NCBI GenBank assembly: GCA_018398585.1
Contig: JAGTTD010000010.1
Coordinates: 26,886,638 to 26,950,637 of the forward strand
Reading direction: 5' to 3'
DNA from: Simmondsia chinensis
Lineage: Eukaryota > Streptophyta > Magnoliopsida > Caryophyllales > Simmondsiaceae
DNA: 64,000 nucleotides
Shown: one piece after another, positions 54,761 through 64,000 of the stretch
How positions within the stretch are numbered: position 1 is the first letter of the stretch
Layout of the letters: each line of letters opens with the position of its first letter
Program-made: the position numbers and the translations under genes
The notes under the pieces: generated by a model
Databases searched by the model: none
Seen by the model: only the letters and a program-made list of their open reading frames with translations
Told to the model about the DNA's origin: nothing

Positions 54761-55447
54761 GTAAACAAAATGGAACCAATTACAAGATGCACTCTATAAC
54801 GAAATTCATTGAGGCAAATCAACAAACACCTTATATGCACTATCTAGAACTCATGAATTTGTGATAATCATCAAGATATGCCAATTAATCCATAAAAACA
54901 TCACAATCATATAAAATAACCATCCAGAATATGTCACAACGACAACATTAACAATGCCTCTCATATATTCTCGTGCCTCTACAAACAACAAGTAAACCAA
55001 ATGGAACCAAATACAAGACGCACTCTATAATGAAATTCATTGAGGCAAATCAACAAACACCTTATATGCACTATCTAGAAATCATGAATTTTTGATAATC
55101 ATCAACATATGCCAATTAATCTATAAAAACATCACAATCATATAAAATAACCATCCAAAATATGTCACAATGACAACATTAACCATGTCTCTCGTATATT
55201 CTAGTGTCTCTACAAACAAGTAAACCAAATGGAACCAAATACAAGATGTACTCTATAACAAAATTCATTGAGGCAAATCAACAAACACCTTAAATGCACT
55301 ATCTAGAAGTCATGAATTTTTTTTTTAATTATTAAGATATGCCAACTAATCCATAAAAACATCACAATCTTATAAAATAACCATCTAGAATATGTCACAC
55401 GACAATATTAACCACACCTCTCATATATTCTCGAGCCTCTACTGCCC
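54761..55447. repeat. Three-copy tandem repeat, about 230 bp
   Basis: GTAAAC(A/C)AAATGGAACC starts units at 54761, 54992 and 55220 (periods 231 and 228). Each runs through TTCATTGAGGCAAATCAACA, ATGCACTATCTAGAA, CATAAAAACATCACAATC and CTCTCATATATTCT. Confidence 0.9.
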
Positions 55448-55804
55448 TCCACAATTCCATAGGCTCTTGGTGGCCATGAACCCTAAATTTAAACTTAATA
55501 ATACAATAATTAGAGCTCTAAATCACTCAAAATAGTATAAATTTATAAAATTATGGAAAAATTAAACAATAATCGACAAAGTAAAAGAGAGAGAGATGAC
55601 TGACCGAGACAACATAAAATCGCAGCAGGGGAAGCAACTCCCACCACAAAACTACTCAATAACTAGCAACGACCAACATAAATTTCAGCAAAATTTATAT
55701 CTCATATAATAGATTCACATGTTTTAAACAAAATAAAATGTAACTGCATACAAAACGTTCATGTTTAATACCAAAAATTTAGGGTGTTGTGCCTAGCGTG
55801 AGCA

Positions 55805-55905
55805 CAGATGAACGGACGGCAGACTGAATGCGGTGGCTAGCGTGGTGGTCGGTGTGGTGGCCAACGCGGTGGTCGGTGTGGTGGCTGGCGTGGTGCGCTG
55901 CAGGC
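55805..55905. repeat. GC-rich minisatellite
   Basis: Repeated GTGGTGGTCGGTGTGGTGGC and GCGTGGTG units in AT-rich surroundings inside the CACTA element. Confidence 0.7.
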
Positions 55906-56303
55906 TTTGGGAGAGAAAAGGGTGGAAATGAAGAATGGGCGGTACTTACTTTTCAATATTTAGTATTAATTTAATTTTAGGTTAAAATTGCAAGTATTGG
56001 GGGGGAAAATTAAGGGGGAAATGAAAATTATGGAGGGAAATAAAAATTGAGTTTAAAAAATTAAGTACTATTAAATTTTCTATTTTAAAAATAATGATTT
56101 TTTTTTGTCAGTAATGAGTTATTTAATATAGTAAAAATAATATTAGCAATAAATCTGTTTGTTAATAAATGTCTCTATTAGTATTGGTTCAATACTAATA
56201 ATTTATTTATTGGTAATATGATTTTGCCTGTTGGTGATAGCTATTGGACAAAACTAACGAGATTGTTTGTAGTAATAACTCTGTTAGTAATTCAAAAATA
56301 ATA

Positions 56304-56792
56304 TGTTACAAACCGAGAATACGAGACTCGAATTTTAAATGGGCAAATAAGGCGGGAAAGCTGTTGGCGGCAAAAGATGTTGAATTCTGTTATGCTGGTA
56401 CTGCTGCGTGCTACACTGCTGCTGTGCTGCTGTTAGTTGATATTTTTAGGCGCCAAAATAATTCACTCAAATACTACTTAGTTAAGATACATTCTAGATT
56501 GTTCTAAAGTTGGTTAGATACATTGCATTTACTTGTTAGCTTGTTATAAATAAGTGAAAATTGCTGTAATGTTGGGCATTCAATCAAAATATCTAAAATT
56601 TGTCTCAAGTTGAGATCAATATTCTCTCTCTCATCTAACTCTCGCTATTTCTCATCTCCTTTCCCTTCTTATCTCATCTTAACTCTAAAATCTCTATTTC
56701 TCATCTCAATTTCAATTCTTCCTCATCTCATATTCTCAATCTATTCGCATTTTATATTAGTGTACGTTCGTGGTTCAAGCCCGAGCGTAACA
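56304..56792 (+). mobile_element. Solo LTR, 489 bp, TSD TAATA
   Basis: Starts TGTTACAAACC and ends GAGCGTAACA, with 6-bp inverted ends TGTTAC/GTAACA. Flanked by TAATA at 56299-56303 and 56793-56797. TATA box TATAAATA at 56545-56552 sets the plus orientation. No internal region, so it was left by LTR recombination inside the CACTA element. Confidence 0.9.
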
Positions 56793-57139
56793 TAATATTA
56801 TCAACAAATTTGTTTATTAGTAAATAACTCTGTTGGAATTGAAGTTAGGTATTAAAAATAATTTTTTAATCATTAACTTTATTACATACCAATTTTGGCA
56901 GAAAATTTGTAAACTTTTGTAAGTTTTTCATTTTCCTTCTCTTTTGGAATTTTACAATGCCATTTGCGACGGGCAAATACTCATAATTTACGACAGGTAA
57001 TAATTGTTGTCGTAAATTTGCACATGGTTTTATAATTTTGTGACAACTAATATTTTCCGTCGTAATTTGCCTACTATTTGTGATGGTTTTTGATGTCTGT
57101 CGTGAAGGGTCGTCGCAAAAAAGCAAATTTCTGGTAGTT

Positions 57140-57445
57140 TATTAGTCGAAAGCTCATTTAAGCGACCTGTTGTTTGTAATGTCCTCTTCTAAAAGAAAAT
57201 GTAAGTATTTATTATATTTATATGCTTGTTTAAGTACGTACATAGTTTTCGAGACATGATAATTTTGGATTGAATTTTTTATTATATATGTTCAAAGACA
57301 TATAATAAGACACTAGTTGCACTCTATTATTTCCATTTTTAAGTTTGTTTAATTCATTCAATGATGACCATTTGTTTTTTTTTTTTAGCCAGATAAATCT
57401 TCTTCTTCTCCATGATTCAATGCCATCACATGATACTAGAATTAT
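57140..57445. other. Spacer, nothing recognised
   Basis: T-run at 57376-57387. No feature between the CACTA end and the Harbinger end. Confidence 0.35.
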
Positions 57446-57819
57446 TTAGGCTCTGTTTGTTTTAATTGAAATGCTTTTCCTCTGGAAAACAATTTTCTTT
57501 GGAAAAGATTTTTCAAGGAAAATAAAATTCTTGTTTAGATTGTCCCTTGTTTGTTTTGAGGGAAAACATAATTCAATAATGTCATTTTCCCTTATTTGTT
57601 TTCACATAAAACAAGATTCCACTACATAAATCATCACCCAAGTACGATTAGGCAATTGAGGAGGGAGGTCTAAAATTTAAAACCAAACATACATCAAAAT
57701 GATTTATAATTATTCATCAAGTCAACCGAAACTTTAACAATGAGTACTCAAAAATAGTACCATTTACAGACAACCACAACATATAACCACAATTCATAAC
57801 TTTTAACTAAAAAAACAAA

Positions 57820-58777
57820 TTACATACTCGTGTTACCAAATTTTTCGAGCCACATCTTCCCATAAGCTATGCTTTTGGCAAGAAAAGCTTTGCCAAGCAT
57901 TTAATTTTCAACCAAATGATCAAATGCTGATGCTAACAAGCTATCTTCAAATCCGTCAATCTTCATGATCTCTTCATATAGCTTATTAACGTCTAATCAG
58001 TCCTCCGAAAACCTCTTGAGGGCAGCCGCCACCTCCCTGACTTGGTTTGAAATGGTAAGCATTACATCATCACCATCATTGGACAACTTCCTCATTCATT
58101 GCGACTGTGCCTTTGATGATGTGGTAGTTGAGCTTTTTATCTCTTTCCCCTTAGAAGTTGTGTCTTCGACTTCAATTGAGTCCTCTTGAGCTCCCACTTA
58201 CATTTGTGAATCATTTGTTGTATCAACAAGGGACTTAGCAAAGTTCCCACAAGTGAGATCCTTACTGATAATAATAGCCAACTCGTCATACATCTCAATT
58301 TTTTGATTGAGGTATTTCTCATGAGTAGGATGAGCCTACAGATACATTACGACAAATTCAAATATTATAAAAACAATTGTATATGTGCACCAATATGTAA
58401 ACATAAGCATACACTAAACAAAAAAAGTAGTGAGTTTTTACCTTGAAAAAATCATTATAAATGGAAGGATCTATAGTAATCATCTTCAAGTTGTCATCCC
58501 ATCCAAATCTGGATTCACCACGCTTAAGGGATGTACTGTTCTAAGAAGATCTCAAAGTTTTTAAGTGATTATTCACATGCTTCATGTGGCATTCAACTCC
58601 AAACTTTTCGGAAATCTTTTCTGTTACATATGTGTAGGAACGAGTCCTAAAAGAGTTGTTCGGTCTGTTACCTTTCTTAACCTCCTCGGCAAGCAATCCC
58701 GTCATAAACCAAGACCTCGGTTTTGACCATTGAAGTTGATCATTCTTTGATTCTTTGGTCCCTTTAATTTCAATCAT
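57820..58777 (-). pseudogene. Harbinger ORF1, Myb/SANT-like protein
   Basis: Two exons, 58777-58442 and 58335-57820, with TTCAAG|GTAAAA and TGTAG|GCTCAT borders in phase. The N-part reads LQWSKPRSWFMTGLLAEEVK and FGVECHMKHVNNHLKTLRS, a trihelix/Myb-SANT-like domain, then FGWDDNLKMITIDPSIYNDF. The C-part has EKYLNQKIEMYDELAII and ends LEKFGNTSM. In Harbinger elements this protein helps the transposase bind and enter the nucleus. It carries an in-frame stop after KTLRSS (Trp to TAG) and about four more in exon 2. Confidence 0.75.
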
Positions 58778-58876
58778 GTTCTAATCAATACACAAACTTG
58801 AATTTTAATATCCCAATAACAATTACATAGATCAAAGCAAAAAAGGTAATACAACCAAGAGACAACCTCATTCATA

Positions 58877-58945
58877 AAACATATTCACTTTCAACCGAAA
58901 GCAATTAAGTAATTACAAGCAATTAAGTATTCACTTTCAACCGAA
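58877..58945. repeat. Short local duplication before SINE S5
   Basis: TATTCACTTTCAACCGAA occurs at 58882-58899 and again at 58928-58945, the second directly joining the 5S-like head. AAACATATTCACT (58877) also resembles AAACACATTCGCT (59160) on the far side, a possible SINE target duplication. Confidence 0.45.
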
Positions 58946-59002
58946 GTTAAGCGTGCTTGGGCGAGAGTAGTACCAGGATGGGTGACCTCCTGGGAAGTCC
59001 TC
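58941..59002 (+). ncRNA. 5S rRNA-derived segment (partial, not a gene)
   Basis: About 62 bases of the 3' half of 5S rRNA, nearly intact, including the TFIIIA-binding promoter region. The 5' half of 5S and the normal end are missing, so it is not a working 5S gene. It is the head of SINE S5. Confidence 0.75.
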
Positions 59003-59135
59003 ACCCTCAGGTTGGGGGCACTGGAAAATAGCCTCTCTTCAGGTTAACACCCTGAAGGGGGAAGGCTGCGTACATCCGCCCTCCCCAGACCCTGCGTAGG
59101 CGGGAGCCCTTGAGACACTGGGTATGTTCCTTTTT
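58941..59135 (+). mobile_element. SINE copy S5 with 5S rRNA head
   Basis: 58941-59002 is close to a plant 5S rRNA 3' half: CCGAAGTTAAGCGTGCTTGG, GCGAGAGTAGTACCAGGATG, GGTGACCTCCTGGGAAGTCC. It holds the A-box, intermediate element and C-box of the 5S internal promoter. It runs on into the shared SINE body: ACCCTGAAGGGGGAAGGCTG, CGTACATCCGCCCTCCCCAG, ACCCTGCGTAGGCGGGAGCC and TTGAGACACTGG. S3 has the same 5S-to-body order. Confidence 0.8.
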
Positions 59136-59294
59136 TTTCCTTTTAACAAGTTCATTAATGAAACACATTCGCTATTTTTTACCCTCAATGCAAAGATACA
59201 AATAAAATAACATTTAACTTTCATGACTAATGTAATCCCTAAACATTGCATGAGCTATGACACTTTTTTTTTTTTTTAACTATCCCATTCCCTA

Positions 59295-60606
59295 CTTTCA
59301 GCCAAGATTATCAAAATCGGGATTCTATGTAGAATCAAATGGGGCATTAGAATCGGAATCATAGAATCGAATTGAGAATCGTAAGATTCTACTTTATGTG
59401 TATATAAATTATTTATACTAACAAATTAGTATAACAATTCTCAAATATAATATAAAAAGCATCAAAAAGTCTAAAATACATTAATTTTACAATATATTGG
59501 ACCCAAAGGTAGAATCGGAATCATAGAATCGAATTGAGAATCGTAAGATTCTACTTTATGTGTATATAAATTATTTATACTAACAAATTAGTATAACAAT
59601 TCTCAAATATAATATAAAAAGCATCAAAAAGTCTAAAATACATTAATTTTACAATATATTGGACCCAAAGGTAGGAAAAAGAGTAACATCATTCTAACAT
59701 TAACATGGTGGCGGCGGAAAGTGTGGTAGTTGGAAGCATGGACAGCCAAAGCACAGTGGTTGGATTTGATGGTGATTGAGTGAGAGGAAGTAGAAGGAGC
59801 AGTCGGGACTTAGGAGGAGAGAGACTGAGAGAGTGTTTAGCCTCAGAGGTTTTTTTTTTTTTTTTTTTTTTTTGACTTTGTTTGGTTTTGTCTTCTTTTA
59901 AGTATTAAATAAAGCTGACAACAAGCAAATAACTAAATTTAAAAAAGAATCGATGTAAAAATACAAAAACAGAAATATACGACTTATATGATCTAAGTAC
60001 AAATGTTGAGAAAGTTAAAACAATTTGAAGTAATTTCGTACAAATTAAAATTTTTGTAAAGTGTGTATGAATAAATTATTTGCAATTTGAAGTAGTTGGC
60101 ATATAAAATATTATTTGTTTTTAATTTTTGCTAAAATATCTAATATTTAATATTATATACAAAAATAAAAAAGCTCTAAAATAGAAATATATGTAAAGCC
60201 CAATGATCTAAGAATTAGAAATATATGTAAAGCTCTAGAATTTTTGCTAAAATATCTAATCTTTAGTATTATATATATAAAAAAAATAAAAAAAATAAAA
60301 AAAGCTCGAGAGCAAAATAACAAAAAAATGCTCTAGGTTGCTTATTCTAAGGCTACTTACCACTAGGTTGATGATCGAGAATCATTTATCATTTCTTTAT
60401 AATAAATATACATAAAAATCTACTCGCATATAGCTTGAATTGGTAAAATCGCTTGTAGACTGATTCTATTGCGATTCTATCGATTTTGGACCGACTCTAC
60501 TCCGATTCTACTTAAATACGATTTTTTAAGCCATTTGAATCGATGGACTAAGATAGGACCGTAGAATCGTACGATTCTAAGATTTGAATTGCAATTTTAA
60601 CAACTA
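59295..60606. mobile_element. Inverted-repeat element rich in AGAATCG motifs
   Basis: Left edge AAGATTATCAAAATCGGGAT with TGTAGAATC; the right edge, reversed, is ATAGTTGTTAAAATTGCAAT with CTTAGAATCG. AGAATCGTAAGATTCTA palindromes recur at both sides. Non-coding and AT-rich, with a T-run at 59851-59873. It lies between the two Harbinger genes. Family not assigned. Confidence 0.45.
59348..59671. repeat. Perfect tandem duplication, 162-bp unit
   Basis: 59348-59509 and 59510-59671 read the same base for base by eye, from TAGAATCGGAATCATAGAAT to ATTGGACCCAAAGG. Confidence 0.9.
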
Positions 60607-61650
60607 TGCTATCAACTCATTCCTCGCTTTGTCACAATGAGACCATTTGACTCCGTGTTCTATCTCCATATTTAAAGTTTGTTCGAATTCATCACTGGGA
60701 TCAACACCTATTAGGAAGTTGTACAAAATACAATAGGCAAGCACAACATCCACTTGAGTTGTATAGGACCAAAAGGGCTCCACGTCTAGAACACGAAAAC
60801 GCTTCTTAAGAATCCCAAAGGTTATCTCAACAGCCATCCTTAAGGAAAAATGTCCAAGGTTGAACAACTCTTTCTCATTCTCCGGATCTAAGTCACTCAA
60901 TTCCTTCAATTGATAGCGCACCCCATGATATGGAGCTATAAAGCCCTTTTGGATTCCATAGCCAACATCAACAAGAAAATGTTTTCCTACACAAATAATT
61001 TTATTGTAGAATGATACTTTTTGAAAGAAGGAAAAGGCAAAAAAGGGAGTTGCATTTTCTAGTAATATATTCTAGAACTTGAAGGCCTCGAGGCCTAGAT
61101 GATGCATCATTTAAAATACGAGAGTCATGAGTTGATCCTTCCCAACCAACAAGCACATAAATAAATCTCTTACCAAAACTCACAACAGCCAAAACATTTT
61201 GGGTTATCCCCCCTTCCTACCACGAAATCTACCTTGCATATGTCTCGGAACAGAAGCACGTACATGTTTTCCTTCAATAGTCCCGATACAATCCTATATC
61301 ATACACAAATTTAATTATGAAACTACTAATGATAAATTAACTTAAAAGCTTATTTAAAATTATATAGAACTTTTACCTAAAACATGGATAAAACCTCGGA
61401 TTGTCTCTTATTTCAAGAGGAGTGGTTAAACTTGGCAACCTAACCACATCTTCATACAACTTGAAAATTGCTTGGAGCACAATGTGAAAGTATCGATGCA
61501 CAGTCCAACTTGACCTATGAAGTCTACCCCCAACTACACGAAATCTAACATTATGTCCAATCAAATGTAGGAATGTAAGAACTTGCTCTCTCACAGTTAT
61601 TTGAACGCCTTCAAGAGGCCCTTTTGCACAACGATGTCATATAAGGGGTA
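60604..61650 (-). pseudogene. Harbinger DDE transposase
   Basis: From 61610: REQVLTFLHLIGHNVRFRVV and WTVHRYFHIVLQAIFKLYED, then NPRFYPCF and a possible intron (61374-61296). The core starts DCIGTIEGKHVRASVPRHM: the first catalytic Asp of the family motif GAIDGTH is Glu here. Next GRFRGRKGG with a frameshift in a six-G run near 61210, then FIYVLVGWEGSTHDSRILND with the second Asp. The last part (60921-60604) has FNLGHFSLRMAVEITFGILK with the Glu, and VLAYCILYNFLIG. The transposase cuts and joins element ends; this copy is inactive. Confidence 0.75.
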
Positions 61651-61660
61651 AGTACCATCA

Positions 61661-62361
61661 ATGTAACCCATTGACTTCGGTGAAATTAAAAGCGTATAAA
61701 ATTACTCCCTCAAGGAAGGGTTATTAGTTGTGTTTTCCAATTTTATGATTACAATGTTTGAAATACTTGAGCGGGGAAGTAATAATAGAGTGTTTGGGGT
61801 TTAGTACAAACTAGGGTTTATTTGAGGAGGGGTTGCACGGGTGTGAAAACACCATTGCCTCAGACACTTAGTTGGGCAGCGTTGTTGGTGGCCGTTGAGC
61901 CACCATGGGCGGTAGTTGCAGGAGCCACACCACCAGGGAGGGTGACATGCACATGGGTAGGTTCGATAAATGCAGGTGCCAGGGCATGGGTCTAGCCAGT
62001 GAGACCAACATTGGTGGTTTGGACTGCAGTGGTTGTTAACCGTAAAAGGAAAGGGGAGAAGGGAGGTGGTGATGCTCGAGCCAAGAAATTGAGAAACTTG
62101 TGGCCTCATGGTGGCTAGTGATGTATTGGAGATTAGCTAGACCATTGAGGAATCGACCCGAGGATATGGAGCTGATATGGGGAAAATCGGTCATACCCAA
62201 GGTGTTGCACATCATCCAAGGGCTGACAGAGCCGCAGGCATAGGAAGAGCCAAGGTCTGCCTGTGCCAAACTAAAGGCGGACATATGGAAGGCCGCAGAA
62301 AAAAAGAAAAAAAGGAGAAGAGAGAAGAGGAACTAAGACTCTCAAAGAGTCTCTAATACCA
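61661..62361 (-). pseudogene. Possible fragment of another Copia leader/gag
   Basis: Minus frames of 102 codons (62109-61801) and 82 codons (62284-62036) carry no firm domain. A primer-site-like TCTCTAATACCA (62350-62361, tRNA-Met complement on minus) sits between them and an LTR-like segment, so this is probably the 5' internal part of a truncated retroelement. Confidence 0.35.
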
Positions 62362-62571
62362 TGTCAAGATTGAGAATGGCTTGATTAAGTGAGGAAATAA
62401 GTACAAGCATGGGCTCTAATTATAGAGCTCTAAGATACAAGCAAAAGTCATAATTATCTAGGGTCTACATGTGAACTAGGGATGAGATGGGTAAGTACAA
62501 TAAGCCCTAGTTGAATTTCCTAAATGTAGTGTATCCTCTAATAGTAAGGATAATGCTAGGAATACTAACCA
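62362..62571 (-). repeat. Possible LTR next to the primer site
   Basis: On plus it starts TGTCAAGATTGAG directly after the primer site and ends ATACTAACCA, giving TG...CA ends. TATA-like CTATAATTAG on minus. No partner LTR in the window. Confidence 0.4.
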
Positions 62572-62738
62572 CATTTAGCGAGACTTAGTGACTTAAGACA
62601 CGTTACTCTTCGAAACTGCCTAAGAATACTTATCTTAAGATTTTGCGAGGTTGACTGACCCAGTGCAGCCATCCTATCCACTGCCATAATGCCTTTACAA
62701 AACACATTCACACTTAATACCTCTTAACCTACTGTAAC

Positions 62739-63033
62739 TGTTACAGTATTTAAAAAAAAATCCCGAATCTTCACCTATCAGCTTAAAATTTTGGAACAAT
62801 TGGCTTTTGGACATGGTATCAGAGCCTTATTGACCAAAATGTTACAAGTTCAAATCCCACCAACCCCCACTTTCAATTAACATAATTTAAGCACATTGTA
62901 TGAGGTGGGGCCTATGCAATATCCATAATTTAAGCCCGATGGGCAATTGTGTGAGGGGGCATTGTATAGTATAAAACTAATCTTGAGCCTACAATCATCA
63001 GTTTAAACTTTTGGAACAGTTAGTCCTTTAACA
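62739..63033 (+). mobile_element. TRIM retrotransposon, 295 bp, TSD GTAAC
   Basis: LTRs 62739-62813 (75 bp) and 62963-63033 (71 bp), both TG...CA with TTTTGGAACA(A/G)TT shared. A perfect tRNA-Met primer site TGGTATCAGAGCC (62814-62826) abuts the 5' LTR. Purine tract GTGAGGGGGCAT abuts the 3' LTR. GTAAC flanks both sides (62734-62738, 63034-63038). The 149-bp core has no coding capacity; mobilisation must be in trans. Confidence 0.92.
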
Positions 63034-63038
63034 GTAAC

Positions 63039-64000
63039 ATATCCCATTTCTCGATGAATTATTTGCATGACTATAAGTCACTTTCAATATGCAAATGGTT
63101 AAACTCTAGATTTATAAATCTTTTTAATATCTGTGTTAATATTTGGTACCTATACATACCAACTATGAAATTAATATGAGACCAAATTGATAAACCAAGG
63201 TGAATAGATAGGCAAAACACAAGTTTCACTTAAGTATAACTGGCAATGGAAAAATTGTAACTCAGTTAAACCTCAGGGTTATTTTCATTCTAAAAATGGG
63301 GTTGAATGTCATTGTGGTCATTTACATCTTTATCCCTGCCCCTGCTGCCCTGTTCTGTGATTCGCATGGCCCTATTCCCTTACTCTGCCTCAATCATGTC
63401 CTAGAAGCTACCTAAAGACAATCCTACCCTGAGCTTGCCACAAATCTTAATCTCTTGAGCGCATTTTGTGTTTGTTTGGGAAAATGAGGGCCGTTCTAGG
63501 ATTTCTCCACTTAGGGTTGCACACGGATTGGCATTTGCGTATGAATAGGGCATGGATTTCTAGCACTAGACACTTTTATTTTGTCTCTCTCTTTTAAATG
63601 GGTTTGTGAGCCTAAGGGTTTTTGTGTTCCGTTTCCTTTCCCCTTCCAGATCCGTCGTGGCATGAACCTTATGAAGGCAATTAAGGTCTTCTTGATTGCA
63701 TCAATGGAGGTTCCTTGTTGGAGTCTAATATAATCCCTTTGTATTTTTTAAGTTTCAGTCTTAGAAGTTTGAGAAAGTGTCTATAATCCATAGCCTAGAT
63801 TTGATATGGTCTGTAACTTGTAATTAATTTAATTTGTAATAAAATAGACCTCTCTAGTGGTAGGGAGAATGTGGATGTAGGCCATTTAGTGCTAAACCCT
63901 GTATATCCGTTGTCCTTTACTATTTTTTGTTACGTTCCTTCTATCGTCGTTTTTGATCTCGAGTCAAATCTTACCTTAAAACGTTCTCAGGAATCAATCT
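63039..64000. other. Right edge, nothing firm
   Basis: A C/T-rich run ending in CCTTCCAG at about 63649 precedes RRGMNLMKAIK-like codons and could be an acceptor of a host exon, but the frame is short. No repeat ends were seen. Confidence 0.25.

Larger units (their letters stand above)
52841..57139. mobile_element. Non-autonomous CACTA (En/Spm) element
   Basis: Left end CACTACCAGAAATTTGC at 52841; the right end mirrors it as GCAAATTTCTGGTAGTT (last base changed). Both ends carry repeated subterminal motifs TTTGCGACGGG and CCCGTCGCAAA: left 52865-53195, right 56958-57118. These are transposase binding arrays in this superfamily. No transposase frame is present. It contains a three-unit tandem repeat, a GC-rich minisatellite and a solo LTR. 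The 3-bp target duplication is not evident. Confidence 0.85.
57449..61660 (-). mobile_element. PIF/Harbinger transposon remnant
   Basis: Left end GGCTCTGTTTGTTTTAATTG preceded by TTA (57446-57448), the PIF/Harbinger target. Two minus-strand genes, a Myb/SANT-like ORF1 and a DDE transposase, are the usual pair of this superfamily. Between them sit a SINE and an inverted-repeat element. The right terminal repeat was not found; the element probably ends or is cut near 61660. Confidence 0.7.

Noticed and set aside
58941..59002. A functional 5S rRNA gene
   Set aside because: Only the 3' half is present and it continues into SINE sequence without a 5S end or terminator.
63640..63760. Exon after the CCTTCCAG acceptor-like site
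   Set aside because: Frame is short, no recognised peptide, and no donor or second exon could be paired.

Overview
The window is plant nuclear DNA, most likely from a dicot. The evidence is one two-exon plastid cyclophilin gene (CYP28 type), one nine-exon Raf-like MAPKKK gene with an N-terminal PB1 domain, and plant-type transposons of nearly every order. Introns with GT/AG borders, AT-rich spacers and TATA-bearing LTRs fit this. No bacterial, plastid or viral segment was recognised.

Layout. 0.4-1.8 kb: truncated Copia. 4-9.5 kb: decayed Ty3/gypsy element with an integrase C-terminal part, minus strand. 11-11.1 kb: SINE. 11.6-18.8 kb: LINE ORF1 remnant split by a full-length Copia (13119-18143, TSD TAAGC). 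19.6-20.2 kb: Mutator-like MITE with 9-bp TSD. 20.5-22.7 kb: CYP28 gene (+). 23.1-23.45 kb: MITE holding a SINE with a 5S rRNA-like head. 23.9-32.6 kb: Raf-like kinase gene (-), 1332 codons when the nine exons are joined, with introns loaded with transposons. 33.5-34.5 kb: Tourist-like element. 35.1-48.1 kb: Ty3/gypsy element without a recognisable integrase; its 3' LTR is split by a 2.6-kb solo LTR (TSD TTATC). 48.4-51.8 kb: gag-less Copia with 0.13-kb LTRs (TSD ATTAG). 52.8-57.1 kb: non-autonomous CACTA element holding a solo LTR (TSD TAATA). 57.4-61.7 kb: PIF/Harbinger remnant (Myb/SANT-like ORF1 plus DDE transposase) invaded by a second 5S-headed SINE and an inverted-repeat element. 62.3-62.6 kb: LTR with adjacent PBS. 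62.7-63.0 kb: 295-bp TRIM with TSD GTAAC.

Only the two host genes look functional. CYP28-type proteins belong to the thylakoid lumen. PB1-Raf kinases act in the cytosol in osmotic-stress and ABA-linked signalling. They lie tail to tail about 1.2 kb apart and nothing suggests a joint function. Everything else is a layered record of insertions: at least six nested pairs can be read from target-site duplications or split homology. The most unusual item is the SINE family. Five copies share a body, and two of them carry 5S rRNA sequence at the 5' end, one with the whole internal promoter region. All family calls are from reading motifs by eye; no database search was run.
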